The translations under genes were made by a program, and so were the position numbers. Below are positions 28,989-38,844 of a DNA stretch of 64,000 nt, piece by piece (position 1 is the first letter of the stretch; every line of letters starts with the position of its first letter). This stretch comes from Lewinellaceae bacterium. Lineage in GTDB: Bacteria > Bacteroidota > Bacteroidia > Chitinophagales > Saprospiraceae. The DNA lies in NCBI GenBank assembly GCA_020636435.1, contig JACJXX010000001.1, forward strand, positions 124,001 through 188,000. The letters run 5' to 3'. Under the pieces are notes generated by a model, which was given only the letters and a program-made list of their open reading frames with translations, was not told where the DNA came from and ran no database searches.

Positions 28989-29140
28989 GAGGGGTGGCAT
29001 AATAGGTTTTTACCTATAAATTCCACCCCCCGGCCCCCGCTAGCGGGGGAGAACGCACCGCTAAACTCGGGAAAATGCCCCCCGCTGGCGGGGGTTAGGG
29101 GGTGGATCAAAACCCTAAATTGGCATTATGCCCACCCCTC
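28989..29140. repeat. Nested GC-rich palindrome upstream of the DoxX gene
   Basis: GAGGGGTGGCATAAT (28989-29003) faces ATTATGCCCACCCCTC (29125-29140), with one extra C in the right arm. Inside, CCACCCCCCGGCCCCCGC...GCGGGGG and GCCCCCCGC...GCGGGGG segments fold again. The two arms share AGCTATTATT-like outer edges. The rest of the 28890-29374 spacer shows no gene. Confidence 0.65.
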
Positions 29141-29374
29141 AGCTATTATTAAATATTTTGGGCCGCGTCATCTATATGCCTACCTATAAAAAGGCGGGGA
29201 GAGGGGAAATGTTCTCTGATTGGCGGCTAATCCTTCCCTCGCCCGGTGACAAAAATCAGCGCTCCAACCCTAAAAACAAGGCCCGGCGCTGACAAAGCGC
29301 AATGGAAAAACAAGAAGAAATGGCAATATTGCATTCCTCCCATTGGCCTGCCTTTGAAATTAACCAATACAACA

Positions 29375-29893
29375 ATGGATATGCAATATTCAAGAAACCA
29401 GCTTTTCTTTCTGGCCTCGCTCCGGATACTCATTGGCTGGCACTTCCTGTACGAAGGCCTGATCAAGGTGTTCAACCCGGGCTGGACCTCCAAAGCGTAT
29501 CTCGTAAGCGCAGAGGGCCCATTGTCCTTTTTCTTTAAATGGCTGGGCGGCAGCGCGCTGGCCAATGCGGCGGACATCATCACCATAGCGCTGCTCATCG
29601 GCATCGGGCTGGCGCTGGTGCTGGGCGTCTTCGAAAAGGCCGCCGCCTTTGCCGGCATTGCCCTGCTGGCGATGTTCTACCTGTCTCACCCTCCATTGCC
29701 CGGCCTGGAAAACGCCGGCCCTTCGGAGGGCAACTACTTCATCGTCAACAAAAACCTCATCGAGATGGCCGCCCTGGGGGTGCTGGCCTTCTTTCCAACC
29801 AGCCAACTGGTGGGGCTGGTGTATTATTTTACCAAAGAAAAACCCGTTCCCGCCACCCGGCCCGGAATACGGAAAGAGCCCCAAAAGGTTTAG
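29375..29893 (+). CDS. DoxX family membrane protein
   Basis: The product has 172 residues and four hydrophobic helices. The DoxX-type start is 'FLASLRILIGWHFLYEGLIK', followed by 'DIITIALLIGIGLALVLGVF' and 'FAGIALLAMFYLSHPPL'. DoxX proteins are small quinone-linked or redox-associated membrane proteins, but the role here is unknown. ATG 29375 begins the family-typical N-terminus. The gene sits 59 bases upstream of an exported oxidoreductase on the same strand, which suggests a functional pair. Confidence 0.85.
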   Translation: MDMQYSRNQLFFLASLRILIGWHFLYEGLIKVFNPGWTSKAYLVSAEGPLSFFFKWLGGSALANAADIITIALLIGIGLALVLGVFEKAAAFAGIALLAMFYLSHPPLPGLENAGPSEGNYFIVNKNLIEMAALGVLAFFPTSQLVGLVYYFTKEKPVPATRPGIRKEPQKV

Positions 29894-29952
29894 AACCGTT
29901 TTAGCGCTTTAGTGGCTTAGTGGCAAAATTTTACACAAAAAAATCAAAAACA

Positions 29953-31560
29953 ATGAGCAACGAAAAACAGTCTCCCGATAGCGGCAGAAGAAGAGCGTTG
30001 AAAGGGCTGATCGGCCTTCCTTTCGCAGGAGGCATACTGCTCGGAGCCTACGCCGAAAGCCGGAAAAGAAGATTGGCAAAACGCAATATACTGGAAGAAT
30101 TAAAGATCGACGCCATGCGGCCGGAATCCACGGCGGATATGTCCGGCGACCCCATCCGGGTCGGCATCATCGGCTTCGGCGGGCGGGGCAGCCACTTGGT
30201 GCGGCTGCTGGGCTACGCCACTCCTTCCTGGTTCGAACGCATGAAAGAGGAAGAGAACGAAGCGGCCATCGAAGCCTTCCGGGAACAGGAAAACCTGAAC
30301 GTAAAACTCGCCGGCGTATGCGATGTGTTCGATGTTTATGCCGAAGAGGCGGTAGCCGCGTTCCCCGGCTGCAAACGCTACCGCACCTACGAGGAGATGC
30401 TGGAAAGCCCGGATATCGACGCGGTGGTCATCGCCACGCCCGACCACTGGCATGCGCCCATGTCGATCGCGGCCCTGCAGGCAGGCAAACACGTCTACGT
30501 GGAAAAGCCCATGACCCACAACATCCGGGAAACCTACGAGCTGCTGGAGGCCGCCCGCAATTCGAAAGCGGTATTTCAGGTGGGCCACCAGCATCGGCAA
30601 ACCCAGAGCTTCATCACTGCCCGGGACATCATCAAAAAGAAAGTGCTGGGCCATATCTCCCTGGTGCAAACCAACACCAACCGCAACGACGACAACGGCG
30701 CCTGGCAGTACGACATCCACGAGAAAGCCAGCCCCCGCACCATCGACTGGGATCAGTTCCTGGGCAACGCCCCTAAGATTCCCTTCAACCAGGAACACTT
30801 CTTCCGCTGGCGCAAGTGGTGGGCCTACGGCTCGGGTTTGTCGGGCGACCTGATGACGCACGACTTCGACCGCGTCAACTGCGTGCTGGAAATGGGCATG
30901 CCGAAGTACGTCTCTGCTTCCGGCGGCATTTACAGCCACCACGACGGGCGCGAGGTGCCGGATGTCTTCCAGGTCATGATGGAATATCCGGACTTTTCCA
31001 CAGGCACCAGCCGCCCCAAAGGCATCGAGCGGGGCATGACTTTTATGTACAGCGCCACCCTCGGCAACCAGTTCAACCGCCCTACCCTGCTGATGGGCCA
31101 CGACGGCACCATGGAACTGGGCAACACCCTGACGATCTATGCCGACCCCGGCTCCACCCGATACCTGGACATGATCGAATCCAACCTCATCCAGCCGGAT
31201 GTACCTATCTATTCGTATAACCCGGAAGCCGAAGAAGTGGACGCCATCACCTCCGCCACCGCCAAGTACTTTGCCGACAAAGGCCTGCTATGGACCTATC
31301 GCGACGGCAAGCGCGTCGATTCGGCCCTGCTGCACCTCAAAGAGTGGCTGAGCGCCATCCGCCATGGCACGCCCGTCAGTTGCGGCATCCATGAGGGTTT
31401 CGAGGAAGCGATGACGGCCCACATGGGCGGCCTGGCCTGGAAAACCGGCAGGCGGATAGAATGGAACCCGGCCAATGGGGAGATCATTGCGCTGCCGGGA
31501 GAGGATTTGGATGAAATCCTGCTGTCGACGAAAGTGGGGGAATATGCATTAGAAACGTAG
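29953..31560 (+). CDS. TAT-exported Gfo/Idh/MocA family oxidoreductase
   Basis: The 535-residue protein opens with a twin-arginine signal ('SGRRRALKGLIGLPFAGG', residues ~11-28), so it is likely exported folded with its nucleotide cofactor. The Rossmann motif 'GIIGFGGRGSH' is near residue 70. 'VIATPDHWHAPMSI' and the catalytic 'VEKPMTHN' (Lys ~184) follow, then the C-terminal alpha/beta domain. This fits Gfo/Idh/MocA enzymes of Bacteroidota that act on sugars or glycoside derivatives. Its substrate is unknown. ATG 29953 places the RR motif at a normal distance. It probably forms an operon with the DoxX gene. Confidence 0.9.
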   Translation: MSNEKQSPDSGRRRALKGLIGLPFAGGILLGAYAESRKRRLAKRNILEELKIDAMRPESTADMSGDPIRVGIIGFGGRGSHLVRLLGYATPSWFERMKEEENEAAIEAFREQENLNVKLAGVCDVFDVYAEEAVAAFPGCKRYRTYEEMLESPDIDAVVIATPDHWHAPMSIAALQAGKHVYVEKPMTHNIRETYELLEAARNSKAVFQVGHQHRQTQSFITARDIIKKKVLGHISLVQTNTNRNDDNGAWQYDIHEKASPRTIDWDQFLGNAPKIPFNQEHFFRWRKWWAYGSGLSGDLMTHDFDRVNCVLEMGMPKYVSASGGIYSHHDGREVPDVFQVMMEYPDFSTGTSRPKGIERGMTFMYSATLGNQFNRPTLLMGHDGTMELGNTLTIYADPGSTRYLDMIESNLIQPDVPIYSYNPEAEEVDAITSATAKYFADKGLLWTYRDGKRVDSALLHLKEWLSAIRHGTPVSCGIHEGFEEAMTAHMGGLAWKTGRRIEWNPANGEIIALPGEDLDEILLSTKVGEYALET

Positions 31561-31784
31561 GGGTAGTATTTATCCTGAGATAGAAACAGGTAGTTGATGC
31601 TGTAGATGTTCGTTCCGGCTTCGTGCCGAAACCGGAGCGATGCTGCGCCCTGTGGCCGGTGGATACTATTGAGGCTCGCCTGCCGCCAAGGGGCCTGGTG
31701 GCATCCACAGCATCCACAGCCCCGACGCGGCTATCGCCAGTACGGGGCCTCCGCTGCGCTCCGGCATCCACAGCCCCAACCCGC

Positions 31785-32045
31785 CTATTGCCCCTTTACC
31801 TCCTCGATCTTATCCACAATATTCAGCGCCCAAACCATCTGCTTGGCGGAAGGATGGCTGTTGTACAGCGCCTTTTTGCGGGCGGCCATCAGGCAGCCGC
31901 GCTCGTCGTAGGAGAACTTCTTTTTGTTCTCCGGAAGCAAAGACCAGTCGATGAACTCCTGCCACTCATCGGCGGAGTAAAACTCAAAATCAGACTTTAA
32001 CACCTCCAGGTCGGTCGGGTCAGAGAGGTCGTATTCTCGGGCCAT
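31785..32045 (-). CDS. Small hypothetical protein
   Basis: I do not recognise this 86-residue protein. It is acidic and aromatic-rich ('YDLSDPTDLEVLKSDFEFYS', 'ADEWQEFIDWSLLPENKKKF') with a helical C-terminal half ('CLMAARKKALYNSHPSAKQM'). No signal peptide or membrane segment is present. ATG 32045 is preferred over an upstream in-frame start because the extension is short and not conserved-looking. The spacer behind it (31561-31784) contains three copies of GCATCCACAG. Confidence 0.6.
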   Translation of the reverse strand: MAREYDLSDPTDLEVLKSDFEFYSADEWQEFIDWSLLPENKKKFSYDERGCLMAARKKALYNSHPSAKQMVWALNIVDKIEEVKGQ

Positions 32046-32132
32046 ATTTTTTTTGAACGGCAATTTAAGACATTTGCGGGAAGCTTGCCAATTGCTTTGT
32101 AGGTTTGTGGGAAAACTTAATCTCTGCGCCAG

Positions 32133-32240
32133 CTACTTCCCAAACATATTCATCAGCGCATAAACGATTCCCGCCAGCGCCGCCGCCCCCATGACGCCCA
32201 TGAGGAAAAAGAACGAGATCCTATCGAAATTGAGTTTCAT
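32133..32240 (-). CDS. Tiny single-TM protein (35 aa)
   Basis: ATG 32240 to TAG 32133 encodes 35 residues: a short charged start ('MKLNFDRIS'), one long hydrophobic helix ('FFFLMGVMGAAALAGIVYAL') and 'MNMFGK'. It lies in tandem with another tiny membrane ORF 12 bases upstream on the same strand. The pattern (basic N-terminus, single helix, minimal tail) is typical of small membrane proteins. Function unknown. Confidence 0.55.
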   Translation of the reverse strand: MKLNFDRISFFFLMGVMGAAALAGIVYALMNMFGK

Positions 32241-32252
32241 AAAGGTTAAGGT

Positions 32253-32339
32253 TTACTGATTGAAATAGATGGCCAGTATCGTCCCTGCCAAAAGCAGGAA
32301 ATAAGCTATCCGGATGATCAGTTTGGTGGAAAAATTCAT
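32253..32339 (-). CDS. Tiny single-TM protein (28 aa)
   Basis: ATG 32339 to TAA 32253 encodes 28 residues: 'MNFSTKLIIR' followed by the hydrophobic stretch 'IAYFLLLAGTILAIYF' and 'NQ'. It is encoded immediately ahead of the 35-residue ORF, so the two are probably transcribed together, downstream of the DUF1573 gene on the same strand. No homolog is recognised by eye. Confidence 0.5.
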   Translation of the reverse strand: MNFSTKLIIRIAYFLLLAGTILAIYFNQ

Positions 32340-32425
32340 GGCTGAAATAAGTTTTAAAAAAGCAGTACGGGGTTCCCGGGCGGGAACCCCACTACCGCCA
32401 TATCGAAAGTGAAACAAGGTTGATG

Positions 32426-32875
32426 TTAGCGATTGTTGCTATTTCCGCTATCCTGGGCTGGTTCCTGTGCCGGTTGCAGCACTTCCCCGGAAATGCGCAG
32501 GACGTGTTGCCCCTCGGCATCGTTGGTGGTCAGCGTCACCGTTTTGTTGAATTTGCCGATCCGGTTGGTGGCGTAACGCACTTTGATCACGTTGCTTTCT
32601 CCCGGCTGAACCGGCTCTTTGGGCCATTCCGGAACCGTGCAGCCGCAACTGCCTTTTGCATTGCTGATGATCAGCGGAGCATCCCCGGTATTGGTGAAAT
32701 GGAATTCCCGGTAGGGTTCGGCATTTTGCTGTATGACTCCGTAGTCGACTTCCATGCTTTCAAATTCCATTACCGGGCTGCCGGTTGAAGGGGCTTCGGT
32801 TGGCAAGGCGGCCTGGCTCCAGGCGGCAGACGCGCCAATGAGTGCCAGGACTACTAGTCCGATCAATCTCTTCAT
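32426..32875 (-). CDS. Secreted DUF1573 domain protein
   Basis: The product has 149 residues with a Sec signal peptide ('LIGLVVLALIGASAAWSQ') and one DUF1573 Ig-like domain. Its hallmark phrases are 'VDYGVIQQNAEPYREFHFTN', 'GDAPLIISNAKGSCGCTVPE' and 'KVRYATNRIGKFNKTVTLTTN'. DUF1573 proteins are very common in Bacteroidota, and the CGC motif is characteristic. The exact role is unknown. The start ATG 32875 is clear from the signal peptide. Confidence 0.88.
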   Translation of the reverse strand: MKRLIGLVVLALIGASAAWSQAALPTEAPSTGSPVMEFESMEVDYGVIQQNAEPYREFHFTNTGDAPLIISNAKGSCGCTVPEWPKEPVQPGESNVIKVRYATNRIGKFNKTVTLTTNDAEGQHVLRISGEVLQPAQEPAQDSGNSNNR

Positions 32876-32991
32876 GAGTTTACGATATTTAATGAGTTGA
32901 ATAATTCAGGTGGACAATAGAAATCAGGATGGCTCATCCCAATGCATGCTGCTTTGGAACGCCAGGGCCAGCCCTTAGCTCAGGCTGTTGT

Positions 32992-33318
32992 TCAGAATTT
33001 GTCGTAAAAAAGGAAAGCGTGAAAAAGGAGGAAAAGAGGCTGCTTTATTGCCTGAAGCCTCACGGATTGGGCAGTCCTGGCAAGGGTAGTTGAAAAGCTT
33101 TGAGCAGCAAAGAAAGTTGTAGGGAGGATACCTGCCAGCGAGAAGCCTCCGCCGCCGAGAGTGGGAAACAAACTCGTGTTCCCGCCAGAGAGGGAGACGG
33201 CGCATTCTTCCGCCGCCGGAATAGGGATGGGCTTGCCAACGGCCACCCCGGCAAAAGCCGAGCTGAGCAGCGCCCCGGCAACCACCAGGGCAATCAATAT
33301 GGCAAACTTTTTAAACAC
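32992..33318 (-). CDS. Small putative secreted protein
   Basis: This 108-residue ORF has a convincing signal peptide ('FAILIALVVAGALLSSAFAG'). A Gly/Pro-rich stretch follows ('IPIPAAEECAVSLSGGNTS', 'LGGGGFSLAGILP'), then a basic and aromatic C-terminus. No family is recognised. Its position on the same strand between DUF1835 and DUF1573 genes, and the well-formed signal peptide, support it, but a chance ORF is possible. Confidence 0.45.
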   Translation of the reverse strand: MFKKFAILIALVVAGALLSSAFAGVAVGKPIPIPAAEECAVSLSGGNTSLFPTLGGGGFSLAGILPTTFFAAQSFSTTLARTAQSVRLQAIKQPLFLLFHAFLFYDKF

Positions 33319-33384
33319 GCAAGTCTGTTTTATGAAGTCGCAAGGTAAGTATTAGTAGCCAACCAGGAAAAATTTTAACGAAAT

Positions 33385-34149
33385 TTAACCCTCTTCCGTT
33401 GTTTTTTCCAGCAAGCGCCTCACAGCCACGTCTCCAAAGCCATAAATCCCCTCCGTTTCCGAAAAAGCCCGGAAAATATCTCCGAACTCGGTTTTCCCGC
33501 TGGCCAGGATCGTTTTCAGCCGCCGCTCCGGCCGGCTCAGGCTGCCCTTGGTTTTGGGATGTAAACGGCGAAGAGCCTTCACGACCTTGGGCAAGTGTTC
33601 AAAACAAGAGCGTTCCTTTGCCGCAGTGGCCTCCATGAGTGGAAAGTCTCTTTGCACAAAGCCGTTCCAGAGTTGCACCCCGGCGTTCAGTTCGCTCTCC
33701 GTGAACAACACCCGGCTGCGGTAGAGAGCCGAAAGGCCGGCAGGAGTAGTTTTCCCGAAGCCTTTCCAGTCTTCGGCCTGCCCTTTGAGTTGGGGAAAAA
33801 CGCGATAAATTTTATTTGGGAGGTTTTTCTGCCGGATGAACTTCAGGATAAACCACATATTGGCCTGGCAGAAGAGGTCGTTCTCAAACCACAGGTTGAC
33901 GGGCATGGCTTTGTGAAGGGCGCCCAGTTGCTCCAGTGGCTCCACTACCGTAGACCGGTACCGCTTTAGTGGCTCTCCGTAGGCCTTCTCCAGATAGGCA
34001 GCCCGTTGTTGCCAGAAGACCTGGGTACCGGTATCCAGTACCACCGGCCCTTCGATCAGGCATTCCCTGAATACGATGAACCTGCCGGATATCGACGCAT
34101 CTTTCATCTGCTCCTTTAGGGCGTCGCCATTTAGAATGTGTAGTTCCAT
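33385..34149 (-). CDS. DUF1835 domain-containing protein
   Basis: The 254-residue protein starts 'MELHILNGDALKEQMK', the DUF1835 opening. It continues with 'FRECLIEGPV', 'ENDLFCQANMWFILKF' and a C-terminal helical segment. The DUF1835/DUF3658-type architecture is cytosolic and widely found in Bacteroidota and Firmicutes without a known activity. ATG 34149 begins the conserved domain; GTG 34161 would add four residues. Confidence 0.78.
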   Translation of the reverse strand: MELHILNGDALKEQMKDASISGRFIVFRECLIEGPVVLDTGTQVFWQQRAAYLEKAYGEPLKRYRSTVVEPLEQLGALHKAMPVNLWFENDLFCQANMWFILKFIRQKNLPNKIYRVFPQLKGQAEDWKGFGKTTPAGLSALYRSRVLFTESELNAGVQLWNGFVQRDFPLMEATAAKERSCFEHLPKVVKALRRLHPKTKGSLSRPERRLKTILASGKTEFGDIFRAFSETEGIYGFGDVAVRRLLEKTTEEG

Positions 34150-34297
34150 AGATCCACTCACGTCATATTAGGCCCAAAAGATACAAAGGATTATTCGCAT
34201 TCGAAATGAGCCGCCTGGTGTTTTTATGCGGCTGAATACCCGCCATCGGCAAACCTCGAACATTGAACCTCGAACTTCGAACTTCGAACTTCGCCCC

Positions 34298-35440
34298 CTA
34301 AGCCTTCCCCCGGAAAAACGGCAGGCTCCAGTTCCAGTCCACCAGCGGTTTGTCTTTAAGCGCGGCCTTCTTGCGTTCGTAGTACTCTTCGGCCAATTCT
34401 TTTTCCACCTCGATCTCTTTTCGGGTGCGGTGCACGCCGGTTTCGGTGTCGAACTGCACTTTGTTTTGAGTGGCGTTGCGCAACAGGGTGACCTCTTCCA
34501 GGTTCGCCATTTCGAATTTGTGCTCGGCCTGATGGAGCAGGTAGTCGTAGGGGCTGCGAGAGGAGATCAGCTTCACGAAGATAGGGGCGGTTTCGATGGC
34601 GATGAAGAGCAGCATAATGAAAATATTGGCCAGGAAGATGGCTTCGCTCTGCTCGCCCAGCCGGTGCAGAGCGTCCATGCGGGCGGCCATGCCGCCGTAG
34701 GGTTTGCGCTCCAGGGTGAAGATGTCGGCCTTCATGAGGCTGTCCAGCTCCTGTACGGCGGCGTGCTTTTCGGCAATCAGGGGCTCGATGCGGGCCTTGG
34801 TGGCGTCGAGCTCGGCCTGCGCCTCGTCGGCTTTTGCCTTTTTGGCGCGGTAAATGGGCCCCAGGTTTTTATTGCCCGAGCCGCCGGTGCCGTCGGCTTC
34901 CTGCAGGGCCATCAGGGCGAGGGTGTCGCGGGCCGCCGCCAGCTTATCGATCTCGCGGTTGAGGCCGCCGATCTCCTGCTGGTACCCGGCCATCTGATCC
35001 TGGTAGCGCTCTTTGATGGTGTTTTCCTGCTTTTTGTACACCTCCTGCTCCATGGTAATCAGTTCCGCATTGATCTCTTTTTCAAAAATCTTCAGCTCCA
35101 GCGGCTTGGAGATGACCAGGGCCAGCAACACCGCCAGGAGGAGGCGGGGGAAAGCGATGGTGAAGTCCCGAAAGAAAGAACCCCGGCTTTTCATGCTGGA
35201 AACGATGTAGCGGTCGAGGTTGAAGATCATCAGGCCCCAGATCAGGCCAAAAACGATGGCGAAAAAGTAGGAGTCGAAAACGGTATATATGGCGTAACCC
35301 GCAGAGAAAAGGGCCAGGATGCCAGTGAAGAGGACGGTGCCTCCGATGCCGATGTACTTGTTTTCATCCGTGGGGCATTGTTCCAGTATTTTCAGGTCGG
35401 CGCCCGAACAATAGAGGAGGAAACGCTTCATGCTGCTCAT
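34298..35440 (-). CDS. DUF4407 domain membrane protein
   Basis: This 380-residue protein has the DUF4407 layout. It starts with 'KRFLLYCSGADLKILEQCP', then has three N-terminal helices ('IGGTVLFTGILALFSAGYAI', 'YFFAIVFGLIWGLMIFNLDR', 'FPRLLLAVLLALVISKPLEL'). A coiled coil (residues ~120-235) is followed by a final membrane helix ('IFIMLLFIAIETAPIFVKLI') and a cytosolic tail. The 'NLDRYIV' phrase is characteristic. Function unknown. The spacer behind it contains tandem CGAACTT repeats (about 34255-34290). Confidence 0.85.
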   Translation of the reverse strand: MSSMKRFLLYCSGADLKILEQCPTDENKYIGIGGTVLFTGILALFSAGYAIYTVFDSYFFAIVFGLIWGLMIFNLDRYIVSSMKSRGSFFRDFTIAFPRLLLAVLLALVISKPLELKIFEKEINAELITMEQEVYKKQENTIKERYQDQMAGYQQEIGGLNREIDKLAAARDTLALMALQEADGTGGSGNKNLGPIYRAKKAKADEAQAELDATKARIEPLIAEKHAAVQELDSLMKADIFTLERKPYGGMAARMDALHRLGEQSEAIFLANIFIMLLFIAIETAPIFVKLISSRSPYDYLLHQAEHKFEMANLEEVTLLRNATQNKVQFDTETGVHRTRKEIEVEKELAEEYYERKKAALKDKPLVDWNWSLPFFRGKA

Positions 35441-35464
35441 TATCAGGTGATTTTATTTTTTGCC

Positions 35465-35524
35465 CGGAACTGTCCGGCCCGCCTTTCTTGCCGGAAATCT
35501 CCGGAGGCGGGCCGGACAGTTCCG
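35465..35524. repeat. Perfect 20-bp inverted repeat between permease and DUF4407 gene
   Basis: Positions 35465-35484 and 35505-35524 are exact reverse complements (20 of 20, GC-rich, containing CTGTCCGG). The 20-base loop itself holds CCGGA/TCCGG. It lies downstream of the permease and 25 bases upstream of the DUF4407 start, both on the minus strand. It could terminate the permease transcript or structure the DUF4407 leader. There is no clear U-tract. Confidence 0.75.
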
Positions 35525-35660
35525 AAACCAGTTCTTCCTTAACGACAAAGAGTTCGGAAAATGATTGCTTTGCCTCGCGTTTTTAAATTTTAACGGCCGA
35601 TCCGGGCTTTGGCCGGACGAACGCTTGCCGAACGCTTTTCGAAGTCTCCAGACTTCGACA

Positions 35661-37370
<1,710 letters not shown>

Positions 37371-37573
37371 TTGCTGGTTTTATACTACCGAGGACAGAGT
37401 GCAAAGAAAAAGTCACTCGGCAAGCCTGGATTTCTGCTGTGAATATAGTAGACTTTATTTTAAATCATTTTGTGCGGCCGAAAACTATTTTAGAATAAAG
37501 TCTGGCGAACTGGTTTAATTTTGCGTTTTGAACCGTATCCTGGCTGGAGGGATAACTTTGTGAAGTGGATCAA

Positions 37574-38737
37574 ATGGACCTAACTGTTTTAAAAATCATC
37601 TTGCTGGCGGGTGCTCTGCAGGGAGTGATCCTGGGGCTCTTGTTGTTCTCTCGCCAGGCCAACCAGGCAGCGAACCGCGTTTTTGCCGTTCTCCTCTGGT
37701 TGCTGTCCATTCATTTGGCGCTGGTGGGTTTCGACAACCGGAGTTTTATGATGCGCTTTCCCCATTTCAGCCATCTCACCTGGGTGTTGCCGGCGCTTTA
37801 CGGGCCTTTGGCGCTCGTCTTTCTTCGTAGAATGACGCAACTGGCGCCGCGGCCTTCCTGGCGGGAGGGGCTATATTTTATCCCTTTTCTGATCGTTCTG
37901 GGGCTTCAATTGCCCTACTTGCTTCAATCGGCGGCGGCCAAGCGCGCCTACCTCGATGATTACGCCAGTTCAGTACAGGACGACTTTGGCCTGTCCAATC
38001 AGTTGGTCAATTTCATTCACCTTTTCTTCTTTGGCTGGTGTATCCTGGTTTACCGGGCCCACGAAAAGCGCATCCGGGATTTCTATTCTGACCTAAGCAA
38101 GGTTCGCCTCGATTGGCTGGGGCAATTCCTGTACATTGCTTTTGCCATTGTTTTCCTTTCCATATTCGTCTTTTACGCCCGCAAGTTTAGCTGGCCGGTA
38201 CTGTCCGCCTTTTACCCCTGGCATTTTCTGGGCGTGGTGGCCGTGATCTACTGGACGGCCTACCGGGCCCTGGCGCAGCCCATGTTGTTTACCGGGGAAG
38301 AGGTTCCTGCCGCCTTTGCTGGTTTGCCGGATGCCATTTTTATATTCCCGGAAGAACCGGCGGAGGCGAAGAAAGCTCCCGATGCCCCCCAGCGCAAAGC
38401 CCTGGCGGAAAAACTGGTTCAACTCATGGAGGCAGAGCGGCTTTATCTCAATAGCGAACTCACTGTTCAGGATCTCGTCAACCGCCTGCAAGCCAACCGC
38501 CAGTACATATCCGAAGCGCTCAACATCCATCTGGGCAAGACTTTTTACGATTTTGTGAACGACCACCGTGTGCAAGCCTTCCAGCGCTTATGCGCCGACC
38601 CGGCCTATCGCCATTATACCCTTCTGGGCCTGGCGCTGGAGTCTGGCTTCAACTCCAAAGCCACCTTCAATGCCGTTTTCAAGAAAAAAGTGGGGATGAC
38701 GCCCTCGGAGTACGTCCGCCGGATAAAAGGCGTCTGA
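37574..38737 (+). CDS. Membrane-bound AraC-family transcriptional regulator
   Basis: The N-terminal ~235 residues contain about seven hydrophobic helices ('ILLAGALQGVILGLLLFS', 'NRVFAVLLWLLSIHLAL', 'FLYIAFAIVFLSIFVFYA', 'FLGVVAVIYWTAYRAL'). A linker leads to a C-terminal AraC DNA-binding domain (~residues 275-387: 'LTVQDLVNRLQANRQYISEA', 'LALESGFNSKATFNAVFKKK', 'GMTPSEYVRR'). This membrane-AraC layout is common in Bacteroidota and suggests direct signal sensing at the membrane. ATG 37574 is preferred to GTG 37565. It lies 107 bases upstream of a serine hydrolase gene, a possible target. Confidence 0.9.
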   Translation: MDLTVLKIILLAGALQGVILGLLLFSRQANQAANRVFAVLLWLLSIHLALVGFDNRSFMMRFPHFSHLTWVLPALYGPLALVFLRRMTQLAPRPSWREGLYFIPFLIVLGLQLPYLLQSAAAKRAYLDDYASSVQDDFGLSNQLVNFIHLFFFGWCILVYRAHEKRIRDFYSDLSKVRLDWLGQFLYIAFAIVFLSIFVFYARKFSWPVLSAFYPWHFLGVVAVIYWTAYRALAQPMLFTGEEVPAAFAGLPDAIFIFPEEPAEAKKAPDAPQRKALAEKLVQLMEAERLYLNSELTVQDLVNRLQANRQYISEALNIHLGKTFYDFVNDHRVQAFQRLCADPAYRHYTLLGLALESGFNSKATFNAVFKKKVGMTPSEYVRRIKGV

Positions 38738-38844
38738 ATTGATCAATTCGGACGCCGCCCTCCGGGTGTGCCTGCACCTTTGTCCTGTCTGGAAGGCAAA
38801 TGCCCTTCTGGAATTCAAAATTTCACCACTTCAATAAAATCATC

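Noticed and set aside
31561..31784. Possible gene or ncRNA with three GCATCCACAG copies
   Set aside because: Short repeated phrases only; no stable extended fold or coding frame recognised.
34250..34292. Tandem CGAACTT repeats as a possible CRISPR or VNTR array
   Set aside because: Units are 7-8 bases with no spacers; simple tandem repeat of the kind found in many Bacteroidota spacers.
34226..35542. 438-aa plus-strand ORF opposite the DUF4407 gene
   Set aside because: Antisense shadow; the minus strand has clear membrane helices and the DUF4407 start.
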